DNA from: Streptomyces sp. NBC_01707
GTDB lineage: Bacteria > Actinomycetota > Actinomycetes > Streptomycetales > Streptomycetaceae
Direction: 5' to 3'
DNA: 64,000 nucleotides
Assembly: GCF_041438805.1 (NCBI RefSeq)
Contig: NZ_CP109190.1
Coordinates: 2,852,001-2,916,000 of the forward strand
Below are positions 1 through 8,123 of this stretch, piece after piece. The translations under genes and the position numbers were made by a program. The notes beneath the pieces are model-generated. The model saw only the letters and a program-made list of their open reading frames with translations, had not been told where the DNA came from and did not search any database. Within the stretch, counting starts at the first letter, position 1; each line of letters opens with the position of its first letter.

Positions 1-319
1 GGACATCGGGGAGCCAGCGTTCACGGTGGGCCGGGGTACCCGCCTGGACCAACGGGTACGAGCCGAGTCCTTGGAGGGCCAGTGCGGTCTCGGCCTCCGT
101 GCAGCCGCGGGCCAGGGACTCGCGCAGCAGACAGAGGTCGAGGGCCCCGGAGGAGAACAGCCGGTCGAGCAGGCCCAGTTCGCCGAGGGCGGCGACGAGT
201 GGACGGTTGACGTGGCCCGGTTCGCCCTTCTCGGCGAGGGGGCGCAACTGCTGCTCGGCGAGGGCGCGCAGCTCCTCGCACCAGGCGGTCTGTGACGGAT
301 CGAGCGAGAATGCCAACAT
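1..319 (-). CDS. acyl-CoA dehydrogenase, N-terminal part (runs off the left edge)
   Basis: The minus strand is open from an ATG at 319 to the window edge, giving about 106 residues. The product starts MLAFSLDPSQTAWCEELRAL and continues with the alpha-helical pattern of the acyl-CoA dehydrogenase N-terminal domain (helix, then a 'LVAALGELGLLDRLF' segment). This family uses FAD to desaturate acyl-CoA thioesters. The FAD- and substrate-binding centre and the catalytic base lie outside the window, so the substrate cannot be judged. The gene is divergent from the CoA ligase at 408 and shares its promoter region, which contains a long inverted repeat; it therefore probably belongs to the same aromatic or acyl-CoA catabolic regulon. 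Family assignment from the N-terminus alone is moderate to good. Confidence 0.7.
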   Translation of the reverse strand, partial: MLAFSLDPSQTAWCEELRALAEQQLRPLAEKGEPGHVNRPLVAALGELGLLDRLFSSGALDLCLLRESLARGCTEAETALALQGLGSYPLVQAGTPAHRERWLPDV

Positions 320-331
320 ACCGGCGCCTCT

Positions 332-385
332 CCTGGATCGTATCGCGAAGTATTGACTACCGTCATTCAAACGATACGCTCCAAG
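332..385. promoter_or_regulatory. divergent promoter with a 14-bp interrupted inverted repeat (candidate PaaX-type operator)
   Basis: The two arms read CGATACGATCCAGG on the minus strand (345 down to 332) and CGATACGCTCCAAG on the plus strand (372-385). They match at 12 of 14 positions and are separated by 26 bp. A plausible plus promoter is TTGACT (353-358), 16 bp, TACGCT (375-380), with the right arm over the -10. The left arm covers a possible minus-strand -10 (TACGAT, 342-337). One dimeric repressor could therefore shut both directions. The PaaX-like protein at 2038 is the obvious candidate regulator; that link is inference. Confidence 0.5.
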
Positions 386-407
386 GGCGACAAGGGGGCG
401 ATCCGTT

Positions 408-2033
408 ATGGACCCGAAGACCTCAGCGCACATCGACAGCTTTGCCAGAGAGCATCTGCCACCCCAGGACCAGTGGCCGGAACTGGTCTTCGGTCTCCCC
501 GAGCTGGACTATCCGGACCGGCTGAACTGCGCCGCCGAACTCCTCGACACCACCGTCGCCCGTCTCGGACCCGACCGTCCCGCCTTCCGTACCCCCGACG
601 GCCCGACGTGGAGCTACGGGGAGCTCCAGGACCGGGTCGACCGGATCGCCCATGTCCTGACCTCCGATCTGGGGGTCGTCCCCGGCAACCGGGTCCTGCT
701 GCGCGGCCCCACCACCCCCCATTTGGCCGCCTGCTGGCTCGCCGTCCTGAAGGCGGGCGCGATCGCCGTGACCGTCCTGGCGCAGCAGCGGTCCCAGGAG
801 CTCGCCACCATCTGTTCGATCGCCCGGGTCGGCCATGCGCTGTGCGATGTCCGGTCGGTCGACGATCTGGTGAAGGCTCAGGTGCCGGGGTTGCAGATCA
901 CTGCGTACGGAGGGGACGAGGCTGACGATCTGCTGCGGCTGGCCGAGCACCGGCCGGGTCCGTACCGGGCCGTGGACACCGCCGCGGACGATGTCGCGCT
1001 GATCGCGTTCACCTCGGGAACCACCGGGCGTCCCAAGGGCTGTATGCATTTCCACCGCGATCTGCTGGCCATCGCCGACACCTTCTCACGCCACGTCCTG
1101 CGGCCGGGCCCCGAGGACGTGTTCGCGGGCAGTCCGCCGCTCGGCTTCACCTTCGGGCTCGGCGGCCTGGTGGTCTTCCCGCTGCGGGCCGGCGGTTCGG
1201 CGCTGCTGCTGGAACAGGCCGGTCCGCGGCAGCTGCTGCCCGCGCTGGCCACCCACCGCGTCTCGGTCCTGTTCACCGCCCCGACCGCGTATCGCGTGAT
1301 GCTCGACCATCTCGGCGAGCACGATCTGTCCGCGCTGCGCCGCTGCGTCTCGGCGGGCGAGAACCTGCCCGCGGCGACCTGGCACTCCTGGTACGAGCGG
1401 ACCGGTCTGCGCATCATCAACGGCATAGGCGCCACCGAACTGCTGCACATCTTCATCTCCGCCGCCGACGACGCGATCCGCCCCGGCACCACGGGCGTTG
1501 CGGTGCCCGGCTGGCAGGCGCGCGTGCTGGACCGGGACGGCCGCGCGGTGCCCGACGGGGAGCCGGGGCTGCTCGCCGTACGCGGCCCGACAGGGTGCCG
1601 CTATCTCGGCGACGCACGGCAGACGGAGTACGTGCAGCACGGCTGGAACCTCACCGGCGACACGTACACGCGCGACAGCGACGGCTACTTCCACTACGTC
1701 GCACGCGCCGACGACATGATCATCTCCTCCGGCTACAACATCGCGGGCCCTGAGGTCGAGGACGCCCTGCTGCGCCATCCCCAGGTCGCGGAGGTGGCGG
1801 TGGTCGGCCGGCCGGACGAGCTGCGCGGCCAGGTCGTGGTGGCGTACGTGGTGCCTCGCGAGGGCGCCGCGCCGTCGGCCGACGACCTGCGCACGTACAT
1901 GAAGGGCGAACTGGCGCCGCACAAGTGCCCGCGCGTCATCGAGTTCCTGCCCGCCCTCCCCCGGACCGCCACGGGCAAACTGCAGCGGTTCCGGCTGCGT
2001 AGCGAGGCGGACCGGAGCCAGGCCCTAGAGTGA
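408..2033 (+). CDS. benzoate/2-aminobenzoate-type CoA ligase (AMP-binding)
   Basis: A 541-residue adenylate-forming acyl-CoA synthetase. It shows the P-loop-like core motif SGTTGRPKGCMHFHRD (near residue 205), the YLGD/TGD region (TGDTYTRDSDGYFHY) and the C-terminal RTATGKLQRFRLR lysine loop that catalyses adenylation. The family activates a carboxylic acid with ATP and CoA in the cytoplasm. The sequence pattern, with histidine-containing 'CMHFHRD', resembles the benzoate/anthranilate-CoA ligase branch. The neighbouring fused monooxygenase/OYE enzyme fits 2-aminobenzoyl-CoA or salicylyl-CoA chemistry. The ATG at 408 lies about 30 bp after the predicted -10. The next gene starts 4 bp after the stop, so the two are probably co-transcribed. 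Substrate is inferred from context, not from the sequence. Confidence 0.82.
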   Translation: MDPKTSAHIDSFAREHLPPQDQWPELVFGLPELDYPDRLNCAAELLDTTVARLGPDRPAFRTPDGPTWSYGELQDRVDRIAHVLTSDLGVVPGNRVLLRGPTTPHLAACWLAVLKAGAIAVTVLAQQRSQELATICSIARVGHALCDVRSVDDLVKAQVPGLQITAYGGDEADDLLRLAEHRPGPYRAVDTAADDVALIAFTSGTTGRPKGCMHFHRDLLAIADTFSRHVLRPGPEDVFAGSPPLGFTFGLGGLVVFPLRAGGSALLLEQAGPRQLLPALATHRVSVLFTAPTAYRVMLDHLGEHDLSALRRCVSAGENLPAATWHSWYERTGLRIINGIGATELLHIFISAADDAIRPGTTGVAVPGWQARVLDRDGRAVPDGEPGLLAVRGPTGCRYLGDARQTEYVQHGWNLTGDTYTRDSDGYFHYVARADDMIISSGYNIAGPEVEDALLRHPQVAEVAVVGRPDELRGQVVVAYVVPREGAAPSADDLRTYMKGELAPHKCPRVIEFLPALPRTATGKLQRFRLRSEADRSQALE

Positions 2034-2037
2034 TCAC

Positions 2038-2865
2038 GTGGCCGACCTGCACACCCCCCGATCCCTGATCGTCACCCTCTACGGTGCGTACGGTCGCACC
2101 ACCGGCAACACACCGCTGCCGGTGGCCGAGCTGATCCGGTTGCTGAACGCCGTCGGCGTCGACGCCCCGTCGGTGCGCTCCTCCGTCTCCCGGCTGAAGC
2201 GGCGCGGGCTGCTCGCACCGGCGCGGACCGCGAGCGGCGCGGCCGGATACGCCCTGTCGCAGGACGCGCGCCAGCTGCTGGACGACGGCGACCGGCGGAT
2301 CTACGCACATCCGTCACCACCGCTGCGGGACGGCTGGGTGCTCGCCGTCTTCTCCGTACCGGAAGCGGAACGGCACAAGCGGCACCTGCTGCGCTCCCGG
2401 CTCTCCCGGCTGGGCTTCGGCACCGCCGCGCCAGGGGTCTGGATCGCACCCGCCGCACTGTACGACGAGACCCGGCACACCCTGGAGCGGCTGGAACTCG
2501 CCCCGTACGTGGACCTGTTCCGCGGGGAACACCTCGGCTTCGCCGCGACGCGGGAGTCGGTGGCGCGCTGGTGGGACCTGGACGCCATCGCCCGGCTCCA
2601 CCTGGACTTCCTGGCCCAGCACGAACCGGTGCTGCGGGCCTGGGAGTCGCGCACCGGCGAGCCGGACGCGGAAGCCGCCTACCGGGACTATCTGACCGCC
2701 CTGGACTCCTGGCGGCGGCTGCCGTACGCCGATCCGGGGCTGCCGGAGGAGCTGCTGCCGAAGGACTGGCCCGGGGGCCGGGCGGCGGAGGTGTTCGGGC
2801 TGCTGCACGCCCGGTTGCGGGATGCGGGGGCGGAGTTCGTCCGCGGCGGGCCGAGCGGCTCGTAA
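2038..2865 (+). CDS. PaaX-family transcriptional regulator
   Basis: A 275-residue protein starting at GTG 2038. The N-terminal winged helix carries the PaaX signature region: SLIVTLYGAYGR, then SVRSSVSRLKRRGLL as the recognition helix around residues 45-60. The typical PaaX middle and C-terminal domain follows, with 'LGFGTAAPGVWIAP' and 'FRGEHLGF'. PaaX proteins are GntR-like repressors of phenylacetate catabolism that are released by an aryl-CoA thioester. This one lies 4 bp downstream of the aryl-CoA ligase, so it is likely to sense the CoA ester that the ligase makes. Its probable operator is the inverted repeat at 332-385. Confidence 0.85.
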   Translation: MADLHTPRSLIVTLYGAYGRTTGNTPLPVAELIRLLNAVGVDAPSVRSSVSRLKRRGLLAPARTASGAAGYALSQDARQLLDDGDRRIYAHPSPPLRDGWVLAVFSVPEAERHKRHLLRSRLSRLGFGTAAPGVWIAPAALYDETRHTLERLELAPYVDLFRGEHLGFAATRESVARWWDLDAIARLHLDFLAQHEPVLRAWESRTGEPDAEAAYRDYLTALDSWRRLPYADPGLPEELLPKDWPGGRAAEVFGLLHARLRDAGAEFVRGGPSGS

Positions 2866-2905
2866 AGCGTGTGCACGGCCCGGTCCCGACTGGTCATCAT
2901 GGACC

Positions 2906-3730
2906 ATGACCTGGACCTTCACTGACGACGTCGATCTGTTCCTTGACGCGGCCGGTGCCTGGCTGGCCACCCGGCCCGCCGAGAACACCCTCGTACTGAC
3001 CATCACCGCGACCCTGCGGAACAGCGGCCCCCATGCGTACGGAGACGCCGCCCCGGTGCTGGGCTGGTGGCGCGGGCCGGACGGCGAGGTGGCGGGGACC
3101 CTGGTCCAGACCCCGCCGTACCCGCCGCTGCTCGGCGTCGTCGCCCCTGAGGCGCTCGGTCCGCTGGCCGCCGAGTTCCCCCTGACCGCCGTCAACGCGG
3201 ACCGGACCACGGCTGAGGCGCTGGCCGCGGGGTGGCCCGGCCACCGCGTCGAGGGGGAGCAACGGCTGTACCGGCTGGGCGAGTTGATTCCGCCATCTCC
3301 CGCGCCGCCGGGCCGGGCCAGGTCCGCGACCATCACCGACCGGGCCCTGCTGGTGGCCTGGCATCGCGCGTTCGCCGCGGACGTCGGCCAGCCGGACACC
3401 CACGCCGAGCGGATGGTCGACGAGCGGACGGCGTCCGGCGATCTGACGCTCTGGGAGACCGTCGGGGTCCCGGTGTCGATGGCGGGTGTCTCCCCGCGGG
3501 TCGCCGGCGCGGTGCGGGTGACGGCCGTGTACACACCGCCGGAGCACCGGGGCCACGGGTACGCGGCGGCGGTGACGGCCGAGGTCAGCCGGGCGGCGCG
3601 GGAGGCGGGCGCGCAGGAGGTGCTGCTGTTCACGGATCTCGCGAACCCGACGAGCAACGGTGTGTACCGGCGCATCGGCTACGAGGCCCTGTCCGACCGG
3701 CTGCTGATCAGCCGGGAGGCCCGGGGATGA
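2906..3730 (+). CDS. GNAT-family N-acetyltransferase
   Basis: About 274 residues from ATG 2906 (MTWTFTDDVDLFLDAAG). The same frame is open further upstream, but that part would overlap the paaX-like gene and looks non-coding. The C-terminal half has the acetyl-CoA-binding pattern VTAVYTPPEHRGHGYAAAV (R/Q-x-x-G-x-A type loop), followed by 'LFTDLANPTSNGVYRRIGYEAL', the standard GNAT beta4-alpha3 and C-terminal motif. The N-terminal half is a divergent, GNAT-like extension. Substrate unknown. It starts 40 bp after the PaaX gene and overlaps the next gene by an ATGA, so it may be the end of the same transcript. Confidence 0.78.
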   Translation: MTWTFTDDVDLFLDAAGAWLATRPAENTLVLTITATLRNSGPHAYGDAAPVLGWWRGPDGEVAGTLVQTPPYPPLLGVVAPEALGPLAAEFPLTAVNADRTTAEALAAGWPGHRVEGEQRLYRLGELIPPSPAPPGRARSATITDRALLVAWHRAFAADVGQPDTHAERMVDERTASGDLTLWETVGVPVSMAGVSPRVAGAVRVTAVYTPPEHRGHGYAAAVTAEVSRAAREAGAQEVLLFTDLANPTSNGVYRRIGYEALSDRLLISREARG

Positions 3731-4188
3731 CGGGCGACGGGGCACCGCTCGAACCGTTGTGGCTCATCGCCGCGAACATGGTGCGGTGGCGCCGGTACGG
3801 GGTGGGAGGGCAGGAGCTGCGTCCGGGCACCAAGTCGTACCGGGCAGGCGCCAAGGTGTACGTGATCGGCTCCCGCCCCGGCGACCACGAGGTGCTGACG
3901 ACCGTGGGGCGCGGGCGGCACACCTGCCGCTACATCACCCTCGACATGGCCACACGTCACCTGCACACCTTCCGGGCCACGCGGGTCCACAGTCCTGCGG
4001 TGCTACGGCGCGACGCGGAGTCCCCTGTGGGCCGGTCCTGGGGCTGCCGGGAGGACGCGGAGGAGGCTGCCGCCCGGCTCGAGGCACTGGCAGCCGAGTG
4101 CCGCGGTACCCGCTGGGCCGGTGTGCCCCACCCCACCGCCTGCCGCTGCCACGACTGCTCGACGGCCGGGGCGCTCACCCCAGGGTGA
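3727..4188 (+). CDS. hypothetical protein coupled to the GNAT
   Basis: A 153-residue protein whose ATG (3727) overlaps the stop of the acetyltransferase (ATGA), indicating translational coupling. It has an Arg/Trp-rich N-terminus (WLIAANMVRWRRYG), a small beta-rich centre ('GAKVYVIGS', 'HEVLTTVGRGRHTCRYI'), and a Cys/His cluster at the end (TACRCHDCSTAG) that could bind metal. I do not recognise the family. The last 14 bp overlap the 3' end of the convergent monooxygenase gene. Confidence 0.6.
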   Translation: MTGDGAPLEPLWLIAANMVRWRRYGVGGQELRPGTKSYRAGAKVYVIGSRPGDHEVLTTVGRGRHTCRYITLDMATRHLHTFRATRVHSPAVLRRDAESPVGRSWGCREDAEEAAARLEALAAECRGTRWAGVPHPTACRCHDCSTAGALTPG

Positions 4189-6457
4189 GCCGTGGCTTCG
4201 GCGCGTCCGTGCGGCCGGTCGGCGGTGTGCGGCTGCCCGCGCGATACGGAAGCGGCCAGGGCGCGCCCGACCCGTCGTAGCCCTGCTCGGCCGCCGCGTG
4301 CAGGGTCCAGTGCGGGTCGTACAGATGCGGGCGGGCCAGGGCGCACAGGTCGGCACGGCCTGCCAGCAGAAGTGAGTTGACGTCGTCCCAGGAGGAGATC
4401 GCACCGACCGCGATGACGGGCACGACCAGGGTGTTACGGATCCGGTCGGCGAACGGGGTCTGGTACGAGCGGCCGTACTCGGGGTCCTCGTCCGGGACGA
4501 CCTGGCCGGTGGAGACGTCGATGGCGTCGGCGCCGTGCGCGACGAACGCGCGGGCGATCTCGACGGCGTCCTCGGCCGTCGTGCCGCCGTCGACCCAGTC
4601 CGTGGCGGAGATGCGGACGGTCATGGGCCGGTCGTCGGGCCACCGGGCGCGGACCGCGTCGAAGACTTCGAGGGGGAAGCGGAGTCGGTTCGACAGCGGT
4701 CCGCCGTAGATGTCGGTGCGGCGGTTGGTGAGCGGGGAGAGGAACCCGGAGAGCAGATAGCCGTGGGCGCAGTGGAGTTCGAGCAGGTCGAAGTCGCAGG
4801 TGGCGGCGTGCCGGGCCGCTGCGGCGAACTGGTTGCGGATCACGTCGAGCCCGGCCCGGTCCAGCGCGTGCGGGACCTGGTTGACGCCGTCCCGGTACGG
4901 GACCGGGGAGGCGGCGGACAGCGGCCAGTTGCCCTCGTCGAGGGGCTGGTCGATGCCCTCCCACATCAGCTTGGTGGAGCCCTTGCGACCGGAGTGGCCG
5001 AGCTGGATGCCGATCGCCGTGCCGGGGGCGGAGGTATGGACGAAGTCGGTGATCCGGGTCCAGGCGGCGGCCTGTTCGGGGGTGTAGAGGCCGGTGCACC
5101 CGGGGGTGATCCGGCCCTCGGCGCTGACGCACACCATCTCTGTCATGACGAGCCCGGCGCCGCCGAGGGCGCGGGCGCCCAGGTGGACGAGGTGGAGGTC
5201 ACCGGGGACGCCGTCGACGGCCGAGTACATGTCCATCGGGGAGACGACGACGCGGTTGCGGAGCTCCAGGCCGCGCAGCCGCAGGGGGGTGAACATCGGC
5301 GGGGTGCCGGGGGCGCAGCCGAACTCCTCCTCGACGGCAGCGGTGAAGCCGGCGTCGCGCAGCCGCAGGTTGTCGTGGGTGACGCGGCGGCTGCGGGTCA
5401 GCAGGTTGAACGCGAACTGGCGGGGCGCCTGGTCGACGTACGTGGCCAGCTCCTCGAACCAGCGCAGGCTCGCTGCGGCGGCACGCTGGGTGGAGGCGAC
5501 GACGGGCCGCCGCTCGGCCTCGTACGCGGCGAGGGCCGCGGGCAGGTCCGGCTGCTCCTCGATGCAGGCGGCGAGTGCCAGGGCGTCCTCGACGGCGAGC
5601 TTGGTGCCGGAGCCGATGGAGAAGTGGGCGGTGTGGGCCGCGTCACCGATGAGAACCGTGTTGCCGTGCGACCAGTGGGCGTTGACGACGGTACGGAACG
5701 TGAGCCAGGAGGAGTTGTTGGACCGCAGCGGGCGGCTGCCGAGGGCGTCGGCGAAGATCTTGCCGCAGCGCTCCGTCGATGCCGCGGTGTCCATGGCGTC
5801 GAAGCCGGCCGCGCGCCAGACATCCTCGCGCATCTCGACGATGGCGGTGGAGGCATCGGCCGAGAAGGGGTAGGCGTGCAGCTGCATCACGCCGTGCTCG
5901 GTCTCGGCGATCTCGAAGCGGAAGGCGTCGAACGCGAAGTCCGCGGCGAGCCAGATGTAGCGGTTGCGGTGGGTGGTGACGGTGGGCCGGAAGGTATCGG
6001 CGTACGTCTCACGGGTGGTGCTGTGCACCCCGTCGGCCGCGATCACCAGGTCGTGCGTCGCCGCGAGCTCGGTGACGGACGGGGCCTCGGCGCGGAAGCG
6101 GAGCCGTACCCCGAGGGACGCACAGCGCTGGTGCAGGATCTCCAGGAGCCGGCGGCGGCCCAGTGCCGCGAAGCCGTGGCCGCCGGACGTCTGGGTCCGG
6201 CCGCGGTGGATGATGTCGATGTCGTCCCACCGTACGAATTCGGCCTGGAGCGCCCGGTACACCACGGGGTCGGCGTGTTCGATGCCGCCGAGCGTCTCGT
6301 CCGAGAGGACGACGCCGAAACCGAATGTGTCGTCGGGGGCGTTGCGCTCCCAGACGGTGACGGAGCGCTCGGGGTCGAGGCGCTTGAGGAGGGCCGCGGC
6401 GTACAGCCCGCCGGGGCCGCCGCCGATGACCGCGATCCGCCTCGTGTCGGAAGCCAT
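4175..6457 (-). CDS. bifunctional flavin monooxygenase / Old Yellow Enzyme (2-aminobenzoyl-CoA or salicylyl-CoA type)
   Basis: A 760-residue fusion. The N-terminal half is a class A flavoprotein monooxygenase: dinucleotide fold IAVIGGGPGGLYAA near residue 8, the second FAD motif GNTVLIGDAAHTAH around 275, and salicylate-hydroxylase-like layout. From about residue 395 it becomes an OYE-type FMN reductase (FTPLRLRGLELRNRVVVSPM; ELHCAHGYLLSGFLSP followed by NRRTDIYGG). This architecture is known from 2-aminobenzoyl-CoA monooxygenase/reductase of Azoarcus, which oxygenates and then reduces the ring of anthraniloyl-CoA, and from salicylyl-CoA 5-hydroxylase relatives. The ligase across the divergent block supplies an aryl-CoA. 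It lies 4 bp after the enoyl-CoA hydratase, in one operon. Which aryl-CoA is used cannot be decided from the sequence. Confidence 0.88.
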   Translation of the reverse strand: MASDTRRIAVIGGGPGGLYAAALLKRLDPERSVTVWERNAPDDTFGFGVVLSDETLGGIEHADPVVYRALQAEFVRWDDIDIIHRGRTQTSGGHGFAALGRRRLLEILHQRCASLGVRLRFRAEAPSVTELAATHDLVIAADGVHSTTRETYADTFRPTVTTHRNRYIWLAADFAFDAFRFEIAETEHGVMQLHAYPFSADASTAIVEMREDVWRAAGFDAMDTAASTERCGKIFADALGSRPLRSNNSSWLTFRTVVNAHWSHGNTVLIGDAAHTAHFSIGSGTKLAVEDALALAACIEEQPDLPAALAAYEAERRPVVASTQRAAAASLRWFEELATYVDQAPRQFAFNLLTRSRRVTHDNLRLRDAGFTAAVEEEFGCAPGTPPMFTPLRLRGLELRNRVVVSPMDMYSAVDGVPGDLHLVHLGARALGGAGLVMTEMVCVSAEGRITPGCTGLYTPEQAAAWTRITDFVHTSAPGTAIGIQLGHSGRKGSTKLMWEGIDQPLDEGNWPLSAASPVPYRDGVNQVPHALDRAGLDVIRNQFAAAARHAATCDFDLLELHCAHGYLLSGFLSPLTNRRTDIYGGPLSNRLRFPLEVFDAVRARWPDDRPMTVRISATDWVDGGTTAEDAVEIARAFVAHGADAIDVSTGQVVPDEDPEYGRSYQTPFADRIRNTLVVPVIAVGAISSWDDVNSLLLAGRADLCALARPHLYDPHWTLHAAAEQGYDGSGAPWPLPYRAGSRTPPTGRTDAPKPRLTLG

Positions 6458-6461
6458 GGCG

Positions 6462-7289
6462 CTACCTGCCTTGCCATTTCGGCGGGCGCTTCTCCGTGAA
6501 CGCGGCGTGGAACTCGGCGTAGTCGTCGCCGTGCATCAGCAGGGCCTGGGTGGCGGCGTCCATCTCCACGGCGGCGGCGAGCGGCATGTCGAGTTCGGCG
6601 GTGAGCAGCGCCTTGGTCTGGGCGAGGGCGAGGGCGGGGCCTTCGGCGAGGCGGCGGGCGAGCTCCGCGGCCCGGGCGTCGGCCTGTCCCTCCTCGGCCA
6701 GCTCGCTGATCAGCCCGATCCGTTCGGCCTCGGGGGCGCGGACCGGCTCGCCGAGCATCAGCAGCCGGGTGGCGTGTCCCAGGCCGACGACGCGCGGCAG
6801 CAGATAGGCCGCTCCCATGTCGCCGCCGGAGAGCCCGACCCGGGTGAACAGGAAGGCGAACCGGGCGGACGGGTCGGCGACACGGAAGTCGGCGGCCAGC
6901 GCGAGGACCGCACCGGCGCCCGCCGCGACGCCGTGCACCGCGGCGATGACGGGGAAGGGGCACTCGCGCAGCGCCCGCACGACCTGCCCCGTCATCCGGT
7001 TGAAGTCGAGCAACTGCGCGGTGTCCATCGCGAGCGTGGCACCGATGATCTCGTCGACATCACCGCCGGAGCAGAAGCCGCGCCCCTCACCGGCCAGCAC
7101 GAGAGCGCGCACGGAGCGTTCGCGGGACAGCTCGGCAAGGAGGTCGCGCAGATCGGCGTAGGCGCCGAAGGTCAGCGCGTTGAGCTTCTCGGGGCGGGCC
7201 AGGGTGACGGTGGCGACGCCGTCGTCCGTCGTCAGCCGCAGATGGCTCCAGTCATCGGTACGGCGGGCGGAGCTGGGAAACGGGCTCAT
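6462..7289 (-). CDS. enoyl-CoA hydratase/isomerase family protein
   Basis: 275 residues with the crotonase fold: LARPEKLNALTFGAYADL at the N-terminus, the oxyanion-hole segment AGEGRGFCSGGDVDE (near residue 75), and a second oxyanion/active-site region AAVHGVAAGAGAVLALAADF and RVGLSGGDMGAAYLLPR. The usual second-site Glu of hydratases is replaced in the GGDMG loop. That loop variant is seen in crotonases acting on aromatic- or alicyclic-derived CoA esters, so hydratase, isomerase or ring hydrolase activity are all possible. It is the first gene of the minus-strand operon with the fused monooxygenase (4-bp gap), consistent with processing of a dearomatised acyl-CoA. Confidence 0.85.
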   Translation of the reverse strand: MSPFPSSARRTDDWSHLRLTTDDGVATVTLARPEKLNALTFGAYADLRDLLAELSRERSVRALVLAGEGRGFCSGGDVDEIIGATLAMDTAQLLDFNRMTGQVVRALRECPFPVIAAVHGVAAGAGAVLALAADFRVADPSARFAFLFTRVGLSGGDMGAAYLLPRVVGLGHATRLLMLGEPVRAPEAERIGLISELAEEGQADARAAELARRLAEGPALALAQTKALLTAELDMPLAAAVEMDAATQALLMHGDDYAEFHAAFTEKRPPKWQGR

Positions 7290-7347
7290 GGAGGGTGGTC
7301 CCCTTCAGCCGTCGGGCTGCTACCTGCTCTCGAAGTTATCACTCTTA

Positions 7348-7363
7348 CGTGACTGCCGTCACG
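7348..7363. promoter_or_regulatory. inverted repeat in the divergent promoter region 7290-7502
   Basis: CGTGAC-tgcc-GTCACG is a perfect 6-bp palindromic pair about 60 bp upstream of the enoyl-CoA hydratase start and about 140 bp upstream of the ATPase gene, within locally AT-richer DNA. It is the size of a TetR/GntR half-site pair. It does not resemble the repeat at 332-385, so a different regulator would be needed. Weak evidence. Confidence 0.3.
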
Positions 7364-7502
7364 AGTACGCGATAGACGTCGACCGGAATATGTGGCGAAC
7401 GTCCCTTTCCGGCCGACCGCAGTCCCCTTGTCTGTGTCGTTGCGCTTCGTAAGGTTGAAAGGAAGAAGTCTTGAGCTCCAGAAACTCGAGCTCGGGACAG
7501 CC

Positions 7503-7958
7503 GTGCCTCCGGAACGGAACCCCGCCTTGCCGCCCGATGGACCGATGCCCGCCTCCTGGCGTATCGCGCTGCCGCACTCCACGGCCGCAGTGCCGATCGC
7601 CCGCACCTTGATCCGTACGGCGCTGGCGGACATCGACACACCGGCCGACACCACCGACACGGCCGAGCTCCTCACCGCGGAACTGGTCGCCAACGCCGTG
7701 AAGCACACCGACGGCGACGAGCCCGTCGAACTGGTGGTGGAGCTTCTGGAGACCGCCTGCCAGGTGGAGGTCCACGACCACGACCCGGCCCCGCCGGGCG
7801 ACCTCTCCCGACCCCGGCCCGGCAGCGAGCCGGACCCCTGGCAGGAGCACGGACGCGGCCTGCTCCTGATCCGCACGCTCAGCTCGTCCTGCGGTCATCG
7901 CACGACGGAGCACGGCAAGGCCGTGTGGTTCACGCTGCCGCACCAGCACCGCCGGTGA
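7503..7958 (+). CDS. ATP-binding protein, RsbW/anti-sigma-factor-like HATPase
   Basis: A small GHKL ATPase of the family expanded in Streptomyces. It shows the N-box ELLTAELVANAVKHT, the G1-like region EVHDHDPAPPG and the G2 loop EHGRGLLLIRTLSS near the C-terminus. Such proteins act as serine kinases or anti-sigma switches, often partnered by SpoIIE phosphatases. No anti-anti-sigma factor or sigma gene lies next to it, so its partner is unknown. The start is uncertain: GTG 7503 (151 aa) is chosen here, the ATG at 7545 would give 137 aa, and an open frame extends upstream to 7392 without a good ribosome-binding site. A strong hairpin overlaps the stop codon. Confidence 0.78.
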   Translation: MPPERNPALPPDGPMPASWRIALPHSTAAVPIARTLIRTALADIDTPADTTDTAELLTAELVANAVKHTDGDEPVELVVELLETACQVEVHDHDPAPPGDLSRPRPGSEPDPWQEHGRGLLLIRTLSSSCGHRTTEHGKAVWFTLPHQHRR

Positions 7959-7984
7959 GAAGCGCTTCCCGGCGCTCCTCACCG
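7953..7984 (+). terminator. intrinsic-type hairpin at the end of the ATPase gene
   Basis: The arms CGGTGAG-A-AGCGC and GCGCT-C-CTCACCG pair over 12 bp with one mismatch and a 6-nt loop. The stop codon (7956-7958) is inside the left arm. There is no U-tract, as is usual for Streptomyces terminators. Confidence 0.65.
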
Positions 7985-8123
7985 ACCTTCAGCGCCGGCC
8001 GGTGCACGCCCCGTTTCCCCGGCACACCCGGGAAACCCTCGGCGCTACTCCGGTACCCCGGCGCCGGTGGGCGCTTCCCCGGCATTGCCCCCCGGGTGCC
8101 TCCAGGCGCTTCCTCGACGCCTC

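Noticed and set aside
2822..2905. Upstream start for the GNAT gene
   Set aside because: The extra residues overlap the paaX-like gene and have no GNAT character; ATG 2906 is preferred.
6462..7289. Assignment of the crotonase as a specific ring hydrolase
   Set aside because: The GGDMG loop is suggestive only; I could not decide between hydratase, isomerase and hydrolase.
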